DNA of 64,000 bases, taken from positions 36,717,380 to 36,781,379 of the forward strand of contig CM046303.1 of the NCBI GenBank assembly GCA_025267735.1. The letters are read 5' to 3'. Below, piece by piece: positions 21,513 through 34,877 of the stretch. The notes below the pieces were generated by a model, which saw only the letters and a program-made list of their open reading frames with translations, did no database searches and was not told the DNA's origin. Each line of letters starts with the position of its first letter. The stretch's first letter is position 1. Both the position numbers and the translations under genes were made by a program. This DNA is from Mactra quadrangularis (taxonomy: Eukaryota; Mollusca; Bivalvia; Venerida; Mactridae).

Positions 21513-22102
21513 TAATACATAGATTGATACGTAAAAAGAAAGACAAACGTGTTGCATACGAAGGATGTATGAATAAACAGAGAACTTTAACGTTGCGTCA
21601 GAGCAACACTAATTATTTGATGCACGCATGGCCCAGGATCTCTATTTGGCTTCACTATAATTGTTAACCTAATATAAATTTGCATTGATATTTTTAACTT
21701 ACCATTACCCTGTTCCTCTAAAATAAGTTTCTCATCAAGTTCATTAGAAATCAGCCATGTGTCAGGCTGTTGCTTATATCGTTTCTTGGACATGACTGGA
21801 ATCAGTTGATAATCCTCCTAAATCACCACATTTTGTATACATTGCAACCATTTTAATGTATGTATCTCCAAACGAATGTATTCCGAGTTATAAACAATAT
21901 ATCCAAAAGAAAACACCAACTTTAATTCCAAAGATAATTTAGATCTTCCAAACATGTTACACGTATATAAAATATCCGACTAAACGAAGAACTGAAACGA
22001 ATAAACGACCACGGTCTTAACTACACTTATATTTTTATGTGAAAGATTCCGCACGAAAATCTCGTGAACAAACATTCATTAAATTGTCGGACTAGAGACC
22101 AG

Positions 22103-24878
22103 GGGCCACTTTCTCAAAAAATCTTAAGTTTTTTCATAAGTCAAGACTTAAGCATGGACTTAAGTTAAAAGTTGTGGTGAACTTAAGTTTTTACTAAGTC
22201 AGTTTCTCGAAAAAACTTGAGACAATCTTATCTGTTCCTGACTTAAGTCTGGTCTTAAGTTTTGACTATATCAATGTTTCAAAGCTACGCTGTTAAATCT
22301 GTAAATTTTAAACCGGTAATGTGTAAATCGTCAATAGTATGCTGTAATACATGTACAATCTTTTAGCAATGACTTATATACACATCACACAAACACAATA
22401 CACGATATCCTCGTGTTATCCTTGTACAAACGGTGAACGAAAGTAAAACAAAAAGAGGTTGATGTAATATAAATTATAATATTATTATATATTATGTACA
22501 GTTTGAAAAACAAAACAAAATCACTCAGCAGGCAAAGCTTTCATGAGTAATTAGAAAGCAGCCAAATGATTGGATTTGTAAGGCTATCACTGAAAAGGTA
22601 AATCAATATTTCCTTTTTTAAATTCTGCATTCCGTTGCTTTTAAACATTCACAGATGCATTATTTTTTTATTTTTTTTGCTTTTATTTTGCATTCAAACC
22701 TCAATTTTGTTATCGGGTAGCTTTAATCGTCATTACACGCATTTTTATTTGTTCGCTTCTTCATAGAAATAGTGGTACATGTATATATTTGAATGCCATT
22801 TATTCTATGAGTCATGTAATTTGAATTCTGTTTTAATTGCCAGTAGCATAGAACTTTAATGGAACAAGAACTGTCATGTAAACTGGCAAACTACGTATGT
22901 GACCTGCTAGTAGGTAACTTGCTGTTCTGTGATAACCTGTACATATTTATTAAGTATTGGTCGTCAAACACTTCTAATGAGTTAAATATATTCTAATTAT
23001 TCCCTGGGGCCACTTTCACAAAACAACTTAAGTTCATTTTTATACTTAAGTTGTTGCTTAAGTCGAGTTTTTATCTTATCACTGTTTCACAAAATAACTT
23101 AAGTCGATTTTGAAACATAAACTTAAGACAAAACTTAAGTCACCTAGGGAGGTGACTTAAGTAAAAAATATGTGACTTATGTCAGAAATTTCAATATGGC
23201 TGCGCCCAATGTTTTAATTCGAAGATGTCATTTGAGTAGGCCGCGAATATTTAGAATATATTTAACCCATTAGAAGTGTTTGACGACTAATACTTAAGGT
23301 TCAAGTAAAGTCTTTGTTTGCATTAAAAATAGTAAAATGAAAAATGCTCTAACTCTTTCATACTTCCATCCAGAGCAATATATTATACATCAAAATGTTC
23401 CTTATAAAACATACACTGTGATGCTGGTAATTAATTTCGATGAAAATGTTTACCAAAAGATGCATTTGAAAAATTGATGCTGTAAAACGTAAAATACTAA
23501 AAGACATTAAGATTTTTTTACCATCTAATTTAACATTAAATTATTTATAGAACATTAAAGTTCATATTCCAATGAAGGTACTCCAATATTTATAATCTTA
23601 ATAAATGTTAAAACAAAATTGAGGTAAATTAAAAACATTTTGACATATACAAGTGTAATGGGTTTTCACGACCCTGTTTCTACTTTCACTTTAGTTTTTC
23701 AATTGCCTTAGTTTTGTTTTAATATTTATTGATGTTATAGATATTGCAGTACCTTCATTTGAATGTGTACTATAAGGTTCTGTAAAAGAATTAATGTTAA
23801 ATTTTGTTGTAAGAAAATTTTAATGTAATTTAGTACTTTTATTTAGGCAACATCAATTTTGCAAATACATCTTTTGCTAAATAGTTTTATCATAATTGAT
23901 GACCAGCATCACTTTGTATGTTATATAAGAAACATTTTGATGTATAAAACAATACTGTTGGTGGAAATATGACAGAATTAGAGCTATTTCTGTTTTACTA
24001 TTTTTTAACAAACCAAGACTTTACATGAACCTTAATAAATATGTATAGTTTATCTAGACTACCAAGTTACTGCAAGGCCATTTAGTGCGACCTACAAGCA
24101 GGTCACATAGTTTGCCAATTTACATGAAAGTTCTTGTTGCATTAAAATTCTATGCTACGGGTAATTGTAACAGAATTCAAATTGCATGACTCATAGAATA
24201 AATGGCATTCAAATTCATTTATGTACCCCTATTTCTATGAAGAGGCGAACAAATAAAATGCGTGTGAAGACGATTAAAGCTATCTGACAACAAATTTGAG
24301 GTTTGAATGCAAAATAAAAGCAAACAAATTAAATTATGTATCAGTGAATTTTAAAAAGCAACGGAATGCAGAATTTAGATAAGAAAAATATTGATTTACC
24401 TTTTCAGTGATAGCCTCACAAATCCAGATATTTGGCTGCCTTCTAATTAGTCATGAAAGCTTTGCCTACAGTGTGTTTTTGTTTTGTTTTTCAAACTCTA
24501 CACAGATTACATCAATTTTTTTGCTTTACTTTGGTTCCCTGCTTGTACAAGGATAACACGAGGACATCGTGTATTGATATTTAATGTGTTTGTGTGAATT
24601 GTATATAAGTCATTGCTAAAAGATTGTACATGTATTACATCATACCATTGATGATTTACACATAACCGGTAAAAATTGACAGATTTAACAGCGTAGCTAT
24701 GAAACATTGATACAGTCAAAACTTAAGACCAGACTTAAGTCAGGAACAGATAAGATTGTCTTAAGTTTTTTCGAGAAACTCACTTAGTAAAAACTTAAGT
24801 TCACCACAACTTTTAACTTAAGTCCAAGCTTAAGTCACGACTTATGAAAAAACTTAAGATTTTTTGTGAAAGTGGCCC
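22103..24878. mobile_element. 2.8-kb palindromic foldback element
   Basis: The two halves are inverted copies of each other over at least 1.2 kb per arm. The ends are GGGCCACTTTC and GAAAGTGGCCC, followed inward by AATCTTAAGTTTTTTCATAA and its complement, then many ACTTAAGT blocks. Matching inner landmarks include CATAGAATAAATGGCATTCA (right) with its complement near 22800 and the CATCAAAATGTT pair at 23389 / 23932. The centre is near 23655. No coding capacity was seen. The left arm is longer because of an insertion at about 22955-23294. Confidence 0.85.
22955..23294. mobile_element. Nested foldback inside the palindrome's left arm
   Basis: Bounded by an inverted repeat of about 41 bp (TTGGTCGTCAAACACTTCTA at 22958 and complement near 23270-23289). 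Its centre carries a second copy of the GGGGCCACTTTCAC...ACTTAAGT-type sequence. The right arm of the big palindrome lacks it and runs straight from ATATTTATTAAGG into TTCATGTAAAGTC. Confidence 0.8.
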
Positions 24879-25039
24879 TAGGACCATATAGGAAACAATT
24901 AATATTTTCTATACTAGTATTTATTCAAATTTGATAAACATATGATTTAAATGTATAATTCTGAAATAGTTATCTGCAATAGGTGTAAAGTAAAAATGGT
25001 TTTGTATTATTATTATAATTATTATGTTGGTGAGCTGTG

Positions 25040-25165
25040 ATTTAAGTAAGATATACCCCTCGAGCAGCCCAATATGTTAGACATTGGATACGCTTCGGCG
25101 CTAACGCGCCTCAGCTATCTAATATCTAACATATTGGACAGCTCTCGTGGTATATCCCTTACGTA
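25040..25165. repeat. Inverted repeat with GC-rich loop
   Basis: The left arm contains CCAATATGTTAGACATTGGA and the right arm TCTAATATCTAACATATTGG; pairing reaches outward to the GATATACC/GGTATATC flank. The loop CGCTTCGGCGCTAACGCGCC is GC-rich like that of the hairpin at 21420. Confidence 0.75.
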
Positions 25166-26884
25166 ATCTCATAAAAGTTTTATAAAGATCTCTTAAACAA
25201 CTCTAGACCTATAATTATAACCAACAAACATCTATGTTTATTTTATCCTTAAATTATTTCTGATGCTTTTGAGTGAAAAAAAAACAACAAGAAATTATCT
25301 TTGAACATTTCATAGACATGATTTTCGATTTAATGGAAATAAAATCGTTGAGCACAATTCTGGGATTTACCAGAGACATATAAATTCCCTGGATTTGTCA
25401 ACAAAACTTTTCCCCATTTTAACGAAGACGAAAATTTTCTTTAATAAACGTCAAACGGACAACAGTGTAACAGCTTATCAATATCAAAGCACTGAAAGTA
25501 CTGGGGTATTCATTGTGTTTAGATTTATTCAATTTTTGTTGGGTTTTATGCTGTAGAAACACCTTATAAAGGTTATATCACAGCGGTCAGTCCACCTACT
25601 CACTGTTCCTGAAGAGGCTTTATCTCTTGATTTAGCTGTTAACAAACTACTAGGTGCACTATGACTACTGTTGTAATTAGTCAAAGCTATTAACTGTTAC
25701 AATATGACTATCACATTGTTTAATTAGTCTGTGTGTCAAAAAACCTCTAATATAGGAGATATTTAAAATTATGTCATTGTATACTGTTATGTGTGCTACG
25801 TACGTAGTACACATTTTTGAGTAAAGTTGGACTAACACCCTGTTGCTATTCTATGATTTATATAGTGACTGAACAGAAAATAATGTATTTAAACCCCATT
25901 TTTACTTATCATAAATGTCTTAGAAATTAATTTTACCTGCACTGACGGTGTTTAATGATGAAGGTTAAATTTACAGATATAATTAAGAATTAATTGTTTG
26001 ATAAATTATGTTTCTTTTTTTCATTCGATTACCTGATTTAACAAAGAGGTTAATGTAGTCAAGTGAATGGGATTATTTTTTGGAAAATAGTTGAAAGTGT
26101 TTTATATGCACAAATTATCTATATCTTGTAAGAAAATAAACAAATGTGAAGATTCAAAGTGTTATACTTAGATTTAATACCCGAGTTCATTATTACACAC
26201 AAACTAGTTATTTTGAAGAAAAAGTGATATACATGTATGTTCCAAACATTAATTATGTTGATGATTTCAACAAGTACAAATAATATATTCAATACATTAA
26301 TTGATAGTATAATAATTATCATTCATATTATTAATATATTTAAGTTAAATAAAGTTATTGTATTTTTTAAATGAGTATGTTTTATTAGCATTTTTATTCA
26401 GGAACTTTTCCTTAATCTCTCTAGATCTTGTCAGATTACACTTTGGTGAAATGAAACTTTTCCATCATAAGCCTTTATTCTTTATTGAATAGATTTTATA
26501 GATTTTATAATCCCTTAGCTCTCACAGTGCTTCAAACTGTACCTTCACAAAGATAAAAATCTATATCAATTTTTATTTTCTTGAAAGGGTTTGATACTCC
26601 AGTATCCAAGTCAACACTAATAGTGTGGCTTTACAAATGATAATTCACACTATTTTATTGCACACGATTTTTAAATGACCCCCCCTCCCAAAAAAAACAC
26701 TTTAAAACAGAGGATTTTCCGAATTTACTGACTTGTAAGTATCTAAACCCGATATAGTCATGGATGGATTTTTTTGCAAGTATTTTATCCATTGTGATAC
26801 TCATTGACAAAATGTATATTGATGATTTTATCCTTGTTAAATTTATTTCACCTAAAGACTTGCATCCAATGCGCCGTAAAATTC
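25166..26884. other. Intergenic, nothing recognised
   Basis: AT-rich sequence without exons. The 21-bp string around ATCAAAGCACTGAAAGTACTG at 25484 recurs near 52788, suggesting a small old repeat. Confidence 0.35.
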
Positions 26885-28020
26885 AGAGGTGCGTTCAACA
26901 ATGCGAGCGCTCGGGGCGACATCGAGCGCCCGCGTTCTGACCGCCGCGATACAGCTCGAGAGGTGTTTCGCTTAAAAATTATTATATAAATAGATTTCAG
27001 TTTATATGAGTTTCCTCCCTTGATCTAAAATACTATTTTATAATGAATTTATACTTATATATCGTAAAGAATAAAGCTTATATATATATATACTATATAT
27101 TACAAAATTTAAGCAAATGTGACTTCACATGCCAATTAATTTTTTTTCTTTACTAATTCAAACATATTTAGCCATAAGGTTCATTGGTGATAACTTGTCT
27201 ATTAAAGATAATGTTGTTTTAGATTTTATAAACAATACCCACCAAAAGTGCGGAGACATTTTCACTTTGCAGGCCTACTAAATAGCTTTTGTCCAAAATT
27301 TTGAAAACTGATTACTTATAAAAGCTCTTAAGTTTTATTTTTTTGTTTATCACTTTACTTATAACTGAGTCTACAAAAATACCAAACAAAATACATTGTA
27401 GAAAATGATTACAATAAACAGGCTTAAGCTAGGGTATCAGATGCTGAATATTATTCATGTGCCGCATTAATTAAATTTGTTTTCATTTTGTCACAACCAT
27501 ATTTAAATATAAAAAAAACTAGTAATTCTACAAAAAATCATCAAAATTAATGAGTTGCAGTTTTTTTTTGGTGGGTACTGTATTAATATATCATTGGAAA
27601 TATATATTATAACAGGTACCAAAGATGGTGGCAGGAACATTTTTTTTATATCAAAGAATTTTTCTGAAAAGTGGGACGCAAACTTGTGTGTTACTTGTTC
27701 CACATAAAATATCCACGCAATGCATAAAATATACTAAATGTACCCTTTATTTGGTACAGTAAATTGTCTCTATGATTTATGTATGGTAAAAAATATGAAA
27801 GATCTCGTGTATCAGCAGAAATAATTGTTTCCCCACCCGCTTTTTCAATAATGTGCTGTTTGACGTCATCTTGGATTGTATAGCGAGCGCTCGACATTCT
27901 GTACACAAGTCTGACTGACCAATATCTACACCTATTTATGGAATGAGCGCAGTCGTTCAATAGCCTTACAATTCGCTAGGCGGGCGCTCGCTCGAGCGCT
28001 CGCATTGTTAAGCACATCTC
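26885..28020. mobile_element. 1.1-kb element with CpG-rich inverted ends
   Basis: The left end reads AGAGGTGCGTTCAACAATGC then GAGCGCTCG and CGAGCGCCCGCG; the right end is the inverted version (CGAGCGCTCGCATTGTTAAG then CACATCTCG). Terminal similarity is about 30 bp and then continues as GAGCGCYCG-rich sequence. No clear target duplication. A Tc1-type MITE (27233-27580) sits inside. Confidence 0.7.
27233..27580. mobile_element. Tc1/mariner-like MITE (copy 1)
   Basis: The left end CAATACCCACCAAAAGTGCG and right end complementary to CAGTACCCACCAAAA, next to TA on the right. The internal block GGAGACATTTTCACTTTG is shared in inverted form with the better preserved copy at 53341-53683. Confidence 0.7.
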
Positions 28021-28690
28021 GGGTTTAATTGCACACGACCCGAACAGTTACAGTCCGGAAATAAGTATCTTTAAAACAAACCCAATACGCGGGATTAGCA
28101 CTTATAATAATGTATACAGTACAAGTATTAGCATTTCCAAAAATGCTTGAATCGTCGATTAGCCATGCATGTATGACATCTCCTTTAGTAAAGCATTCAA
28201 GCAATATATGTGTCAGAGTTTAACAATGTCGTCGTGTTTTCACATACAAACTCATTTTTATGGTATACTTTATAATTAACCTATCCATTTGGCAAGAAAT
28301 TATATTTATTGATAACCAATCCAGATTATTCGATTCAAGAACATGCTCTGTCCCATATTCCGACGGCTAATCGAACGAAGATTATATTTCTTTACAAGAA
28401 AATATTGACGCAAAGCATCAAAGGTCCCCAAACAATTAATAGCACGAAAGTACTGCTTACGCCTGTGATCTCTATAAGTGAGGCATTAAAATTCTTTAAA
28501 AAAGGTTTATTAATCGTCAATTAAACCAACCATGTTTTATAATTTAATACATAAATGTACAATATATAAAAGGATCATTATCAGTGATGGTCTGATAAAT
28601 CTACTCTGTTTATAGTGTCAGTCACAGTGTCTTCGTCAGTGGTTTAGGCTCTGACTTTCTATAAATAGACCGCGAAGGCCGTCGAGTGTA
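28021..28690. other. Intergenic, nothing recognised
   Basis: No exon seen. A 71-codon ORF at 28309-28524 has no recognised motif. Confidence 0.35.
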
Positions 28691-29413
28691 TAGGTCGTTT
28701 GCGTTAATGCTGGACCCCTATTTGCCGTAAATATCTTTTAAACTATAACAGCGATTTTACTAAAAATTTTAATACAATCTTATTTCAATTTTTCCTTCTA
28801 GGATTAAAATTTTCAGAAATTTTAATAGATAAATAAAAAAGTTTTCCATAAGGTACAATGCAAAATATTAGGAATTTTTTATCAAAAATCCGGCGGGAGG
28901 TAAAATAAGCTGTTCTGATTATAACATTGTCATATTTCCAGTGTATTTAAGTCCCGTGCGTTTATGTAAATTTGTCGCTTAAATAAACACTCGACGGTCT
29001 ACTGAATTGTTAAGCAGAGGCCCGTCTTTAAAATCGTACGTGTAGAATTTGTATAGATTTTGACGATGCAGACGACAGTGATGACGATATTTGAGTTTGT
29101 ATATACGGTTATACTTTGTTATCAAATAAAAGTTCTAACCCGGCCTCATATTTAGCTATTATTTTGTATCTACTGTTATGTGGCTGTTCTGATTATGGCA
29201 CATACCCAATTAACAAAAGTCGCTTTTTGGCTTCAAAATTTGCATTGCATGTCTATGGGAAGTATGTTATGTAATTAAAGAAAAATTCTGAATTTTTGGA
29301 TTTGAGAAGGAAAATGCTAGTTATGATCACATACAAAATTTGAGTTAATTCCATCCGATAGTTATTGAGATATATCATGATTTTAGGGGTCCAGCTTTAA
29401 CGCAAACGACCTA
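28691..29413. mobile_element. ~720-bp inverted-repeat transposon, copy 1
   Basis: Ends TAGGTCGTTTGCGTTAATGC and, inverted, TAGGTCGTTTGCGTTAAAGC, each followed by TGGACCCCTA; TA on both sides fits a TA target duplication. Almost the whole length matches 35315-36032 in reverse orientation. No ORF of note. Confidence 0.88.
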
Positions 29414-29699
29414 TACATCTATCTAATAGTACTGCCACACACCTCTCACGAGTATTATGGGCAGTCTTATCTCTGTTACAAGTTAATCGCTTCAAGTATA
29501 TTCTGTGACGTCATATTGAGCGTCTAGTCATTTTCTCGCGCAGAAATACATAAAGTACCAGTTTCAGTATGAACTATTTTATTGTAGCGGAATTATCCAT
29601 ATGTGGATGCTGTTAGGTCTCGTTGATTAAATATAGGTCAATATAGGACTCCGATCGGAATACCACTATTAATCTATTGGTAACAGAGTATTCATTGTT

Positions 29700-30285
29700 T
29701 ACACAATGAATACAATAAAAGCTTAATTATTCATGATTTAATTTTTTATAAGTGACGAAATCGCTTCAACCATTACGAAGTGTAGTCATATATTTTCGCG
29801 ACCATGCTAAATTGCAATTTCATAGGAAACTTCCATCGTGATTGAAAGGCTAATTGTCTTTTATGTTTCAATCTTGGTTTAAAAAACAATGCTATATGAT
29901 ACGACATTATGTGTAGTTTTAACTTGTTTTCGCAGACGCACCGTTAAAATAACTCCCCCGATATATCGCCGAACGTCTCATAATAATTTGACTTGCTATT
30001 TCTTCAAGACGATAATAACAATATACTCTCTGATGCGTATAGGTGACTAAGGCATATGCGAACGTAATCAAGGGTGTTGACATAACTTGGCGACTCCTTT
30101 ATCGATTTTATGACATCCTTGTGCATACTTATGTCGGCGAGTTAATCTCCCAGCGTGTGACCGACAATTAAGTTTAATTGACATGTAATTAGCATGTAAT
30201 CGCCGCGGGCGGTCTCATTTTTCACAACTGTAATCTGGATTAACAATTGACGGTCAATTAGGGAATTTAATTTTAGTATACAAAG
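29700..30285. repeat. Diverged copy of the hAT right half (cf. 9290-9840)
   Basis: Shared blocks in the same order: ATCGCTTCAACCATT, CAATTTCATA, TCTCCCAGCGTGTGACCGAC, AATTGACATGTA, CGCCGCGGGCGGTCTC and TCTGGATTA. It continues into a different GC-rich end (30290-30440, GGCGAAGTTCGGCCGCGG). A matching left end was not found. Confidence 0.7.
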
Positions 30286-30989
30286 AAAATTTGTTTAACG
30301 CTTTTTCGCCGATTTTTAACTTTTTTTGTCAAATATATTAGGGCGAAGTTTTTTTTCGCTTTGATGCTGGAATTAGGCGAAGTTCGGCCGCGGAAGGCGA
30401 CTTCTTCGCCCGAGTCGCCCCCTCGCAAACTCCTGATGCATTCTGTTAATGATAGGCATTGTTCCCCCTTTAACCCCAGAATCTGAGGGCAGCACATCTG
30501 AGCTCTTGGACTCCTCTAAGGTGTATTTTGATGGGGGAGGCAAGCAACTTTCTTCAAGTGAAATTCAATAACTCCTGATAAAAACGCTCATTTCAATCGT
30601 TATAATGGGATATGTTCAACACAAAAACAGGGTGGAGTTGTTCATGGTTTAGTCAATCTTTTGATGAGACCAATTGATATTGAATGTCTAATATAGTTCA
30701 TGTTAGGCTAAAAGCAAAACTTGTACCATAATATCAAATAAAATGGACAATGATTTAGTCTAATAATACTGAAGTTCTTGGATGTTGCCAAGCAACTAGC
30801 CTTTATTGGTGAAGAATTTAACATATAAAAGTTATTTGCTATCTCGCTGATGTTCAATAAGATGGAACATTTAATGTTCCATGTGTTACTGAGTAAATAC
30901 AAATAGACTGTGAATTGAATTGGTATGCAAAAGTTGTACGCTGTGTGTGGGCACCTGAGACATAAAGACTTTTTAAATATACATTGTAA

Positions 30990-31287
30990 CCCGGGTCGAT
31001 AGCGCAGTTGGTAGCGCGCCAGCGTTTGGAATCTCGTGCCCGAGGGGGTGCGGGTTCGAATCCCACCCGAGGTTATACACTTCCATGAAAATTTGACAAT
31101 AATGTCAATTTCCGTCCATTGATTAGATAATATGGATAAGTTTCCGGCCTTGTGGAAGGGTAGGTGAGTACTGGTTATTGACAATTGTCCAGAAAAGCAA
31201 GGTTAGGTGCGCTGGACGCCGTAAAATTACCTAAATTGTGTTGACACGGCGTTAACTCCAATAAATAGATAAAATAAAAATAAATAA
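30990..31287 (+). mobile_element. tRNA-derived SINE, family A, copy 1
   Basis: The head CCCGGGTCGATAGCGCAGTT then GGTAGCGCG (A-box) and GGTTCGAATCC (B-box) forms an 83-bp tRNA-like unit whose arms nearly pair, with an extended variable region as in class II tRNAs. The body includes CTTCCATGAAAATTTGACAA, GTGGAAGGGTAGGTGAGTAC and CACGGCGTTAACTCCAATAA; the tail is (AAATA)n. Other copies lie at 34878, 45899 and 47336. Confidence 0.88.
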
Positions 31288-31830
31288 ACTATATAACGGC
31301 AGTAAATGAGTACATAGGGCAATTAACAAATACTCTATTATCTTCTTGTAATTGATTTTGATATAAGAAATGAATATATCATGGGTGAAAGTTTTCAGTG
31401 TTAATACTGATTTCAGTATTTTGAGAATTAATTACACTATGTAATTTACATGACATTTGTCTTGCTCAGTATTTTCAAAACCTTCAACTTCCACCATCCA
31501 GCCATGATATACTTGTATATTTCTATCAATACAACAATAAGATGTAAGTATATTTTAAAGATTTAATGTATAAAATTTCAAAATACATGAGTATACATAA
31601 AATATTAGCTGTCATAACATAGGAACATGTATATAATCTTTATTAAATATCATTAAACATCATCACTCGTTTAAAATAAATAGCAACTCAATTAAACATA
31701 TAAAAATGTCAATTTACAATGGATTTGTAATGTGGCATTTTTTTTGTATTTAAAAAATACCTTTAAAAATAACATGTATATTATAAGACAGACAATAGTA
31801 AACAATATGTTGATTTTCAACCTACACTAA
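31288..31830. other. Intergenic, nothing recognised
   Basis: AT-rich, no exon or clear repeat. Confidence 0.35.
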
Positions 31831-32039
31831 GGCCACCACAAGTTGATCATATGTTCTATATTGGTTCGCTTGCACCTCATTTGTGACGGTTTTTACAAAA
31901 AAATATTTTTTTCTTGCTCACTCATAAAAATTTGGTCAAACCGCTATATAAAGCAACTGAATAAAGATTTTTTTTTTGCTTGCTCACCCCTTTTTTTCAA
32001 GAAAAAACAGTAGAACACATGATCAACTTGTTGTGGCCT
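31831..32039. mobile_element. ~210-bp MITE with GGCCACAACAAGTTGATC ends
   Basis: The left end GGCCACCACAAGTTGATCAT and right end ATGATCAACTTGTTGTGGCC are nearly perfect inverted repeats of about 28 bp, flanked by TA. This is the compact form of the element that is expanded at 14434-17142. Confidence 0.88.
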
Positions 32040-33119
32040 AATATACATAACGAACCAATTACAACCTGAAATAAATGTAACATCAAACTACTGTTCCACA
32101 GGGATTCCATTTATATGTAGTATAATCTTTGTTGAATCTATAACTAGATAGCTTTAAATATGAGCCGTTATTTGCAATTTTTAAGTATAAAAGGGCAATC
32201 ATTCTAAAAATAATTCATTCAAATATTCAGGGTTAAGAGGTTTTGTCAAGAGAGAGCTTTATAATATATTTTGAATCTTTATGAATTTGCTTGGGCACAT
32301 CTGAAGTAATTTGATCAAATAAGTTAGGGTCACCGAATATTTTAAAAGTTATGGTCAGTTCAAAATGACCCCCAAAAAACATGTAAATCTCCGCCAAATG
32401 CGTCCAAAAATAACATATATCAGGCAGATGCATAAGAAACAGTCCATTTGCCATTAAATGATATATATTTTAGTGATAAATATCATGAATTCGATGAATC
32501 TCACTTCATCATGCACTTTTTAACATTTTATTCAGCGAATTCCGCAAAATTTGTGTTAAAAATAAAAGTACCCCTCCCACTTATAAAAATTGTCAAAAAG
32601 TCTATTTTACATCAAAATAAATTTGTGCCTTAGTTACATTTTTTAATTGTGTTTTAAAAGTTAGATTTAAATATATTTTTATCAGATGGAAGTGAAAAAA
32701 GCAAAAAGGTCACTGAATTTTTAAATTTGAATACAATGGCTAAGCCTACAAGATGTTAAGAATACCTAGTATAAGAAGCAAAAACTGAGTACGTTTTACT
32801 ATTATTTTCATCTTGTCTAAAATGTAGCAACTGACTAAGTATATAACTCAAATGCAAGTTTTCAATAGTTTATCACTTCAAGTGGGTTAAATAATATTTA
32901 TAGAGTTAAATCATTAAAAAAGGTAAATTTTATATAGATTTTTTAAAATGCATTATCATTTAAAGTGAGGAATACCCCACCCACTTCTTCAATTCCCATT
33001 TAAAATCCATGTATTGTTATTGTAATGAAATAAAAATAATGCAAAAGACCCTTCTTAAAGATGTGATGATGTATCTTCTAGTAATATAGCATTATCTGTT
33101 GATGGAGAGGTGTGTTTTG
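32040..33119. other. Intergenic, nothing recognised
   Basis: AT-rich; ORFs of 60-73 codons on both strands have no recognisable features. Confidence 0.35.
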
Positions 33120-33910
33120 AGAAGTCCACTATTGCTAAGACTTTTAACTACCATTTCATGTAAGCTTGCAGATAAACTTCCCAACAGTGTTGGTCAATAT
33201 GGTGAAAGTTTTGTGACTAACTTTTATTCTAAACTCGGTGTCCGATCAAACAGTTTTGCTTTCTCTAATGTCTGAGGCTAAAGTGTTAAAATATATCAAC
33301 AGTTTAAGCCCAAATAAAGCTACCGTCAAGGTGACCTTCTGGTTTTATCAGGGACGGGGCTCCAATTATTGTTGGCCCCCTAACACATATTATAAATATG
33401 TCTCTTATACAAGGGAGCGTACCTGAAGAATTGAAAAATGCAAGAGTAGTTCCCTCTTTAAGATGAATAACCGTCTATCTGTTGGTAACTACAGACCGGT
33501 GTCTATTTTAAATAATTTTTCGATTTTTTTTTTGAAAAAGTTGTTTATGATCAAATTGATTACTACCTTAAGGAGAAACATTAAATTTACAATTTTCAGT
33601 CAGGTTTTAGGGGTAGTTTCTCCACAGATACATGTCTAATTCATTTTGGCACTGTCAACCATACCACTTTTTTAACCAAACTTAAAGCATGTGGCTTGGC
33701 TAACGACTTTTGTCGGTGGTTTGAGTCTTATCTGTCTGAAAGACAACAATTAGTAGATGTGTCAGGTACTTTTTCAAGTAATTCAACTGTTACATGTAGG
33801 GTTCCACAAGGTTCGATCCTTGGTCCTTTATTATTTTTTATACGTTAATGATATGCCCAGTGTAGTGAAAAACAAATTATTATTATATGCTGACGATTCT
33901 GCTATCCTTT
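33120..33910 (+). pseudogene. Degraded LINE reverse transcriptase
   Basis: Across shifting frames the conceptual protein shows LSPNKAT, GSVPEELKNARVVP, NYRPVSILN, QSGFRGSFSTDTCLIH, then VPQGSILGPLLFF, YVNDMPS and the catalytic YADDSA. These are reverse transcriptase blocks of a non-LTR retrotransposon (CR1/Jockey-like by general appearance). Several frameshifts, and a deletion between the STDTC and VNHTTF blocks, kill the ORF. Neither endonuclease nor tail was found. Confidence 0.85.
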
Positions 33911-34868
33911 TATCTGTACCTTTTCTCAAATAACGGCCCATATATACTTGTGTGATGAATTTTGAGTTTTTGATTAGAAAGTTGAACAAAACTTACAGCA
34001 ATCAGTATAAAGATAGTATCAATATGTTTATTTAATAAAGCCAGTCATCTGGATAAATTGAACCCTCTAAAAATGTAGGTTTCTGATCTTCAAGAACCAA
34101 ATTGACATTACCATAGATAACTGTATCAACTGATACAACAAAGTGTATATATCGCTTAAACACATTCATACATTTACTACAAAATTATTAATATAATACA
34201 CAAAGATATTCTGTCAACTTTAAAATGTATTAAAGATAGAAAGAATCTTGCATGTAGAAAAATATTGCGAGATCAAAATGAAATTCAATTCAGTGCTGAG
34301 CTAGCTTTTCATAGATCCATTGAAAAGATATGATGAAAATTTGATGATTCATGTTGTTAAAATTACAATCAGCTTCAATTACACTAACATTAACACTAAT
34401 GGGGTCTGTCACATAACATAATAATACAAATAAACAAGTTTTAATAAATCTAAACAACTTTCAATACCTTTTCCAATTAGTTATATTGATACAATTTAAC
34501 ATAAATACAACACTTTAAGCAAAATATTTTGATTTTCTCATCAAAAACCAATTTTTGATAGACAATGTGACTACAACACACTGGTCATAAATCAATCTCT
34601 GTAAACAGATATTCATATAGGATTTTCTATGGTCATCCAAGGGTCACATTGAAATGACCTTGGTGTCTACCAATCATTTGTGTGATGAAGAAAATGCAAA
34701 CAAGTTACTTAACATTATGATTGCATCATGAATATTGTAATGAGTAAAGGTCACCTGAATGTGACTCTCATAATGAAATAGTCATGTCTTAAGTAAGCCA
34801 GAGGGCGAGCAGAGAATTGTAGATCAGATTTTAATCATATTGATCATTATTAAAACCACTCTCACTTT
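33911..34868. other. Intergenic, nothing recognised
   Basis: AT-rich stretch between the dead reverse transcriptase and the next SINE; no exons recognised. Confidence 0.35.
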
Positions 34869-34877
34869 CTCCTTGAA

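Noticed and set aside
30990..31072. Possible functional tRNA gene
   Set aside because: The head folds only imperfectly and is followed by a conserved SINE body and tail, with three more copies nearby.
30708..31184. 158-codon minus-strand ORF
   Set aside because: It runs through the SINE in antisense; similar ORFs appear in the other SINE copies.
33238..33426. 62-codon ORF as a gene
   Set aside because: It is one frame of the frameshifted LINE reverse transcriptase.
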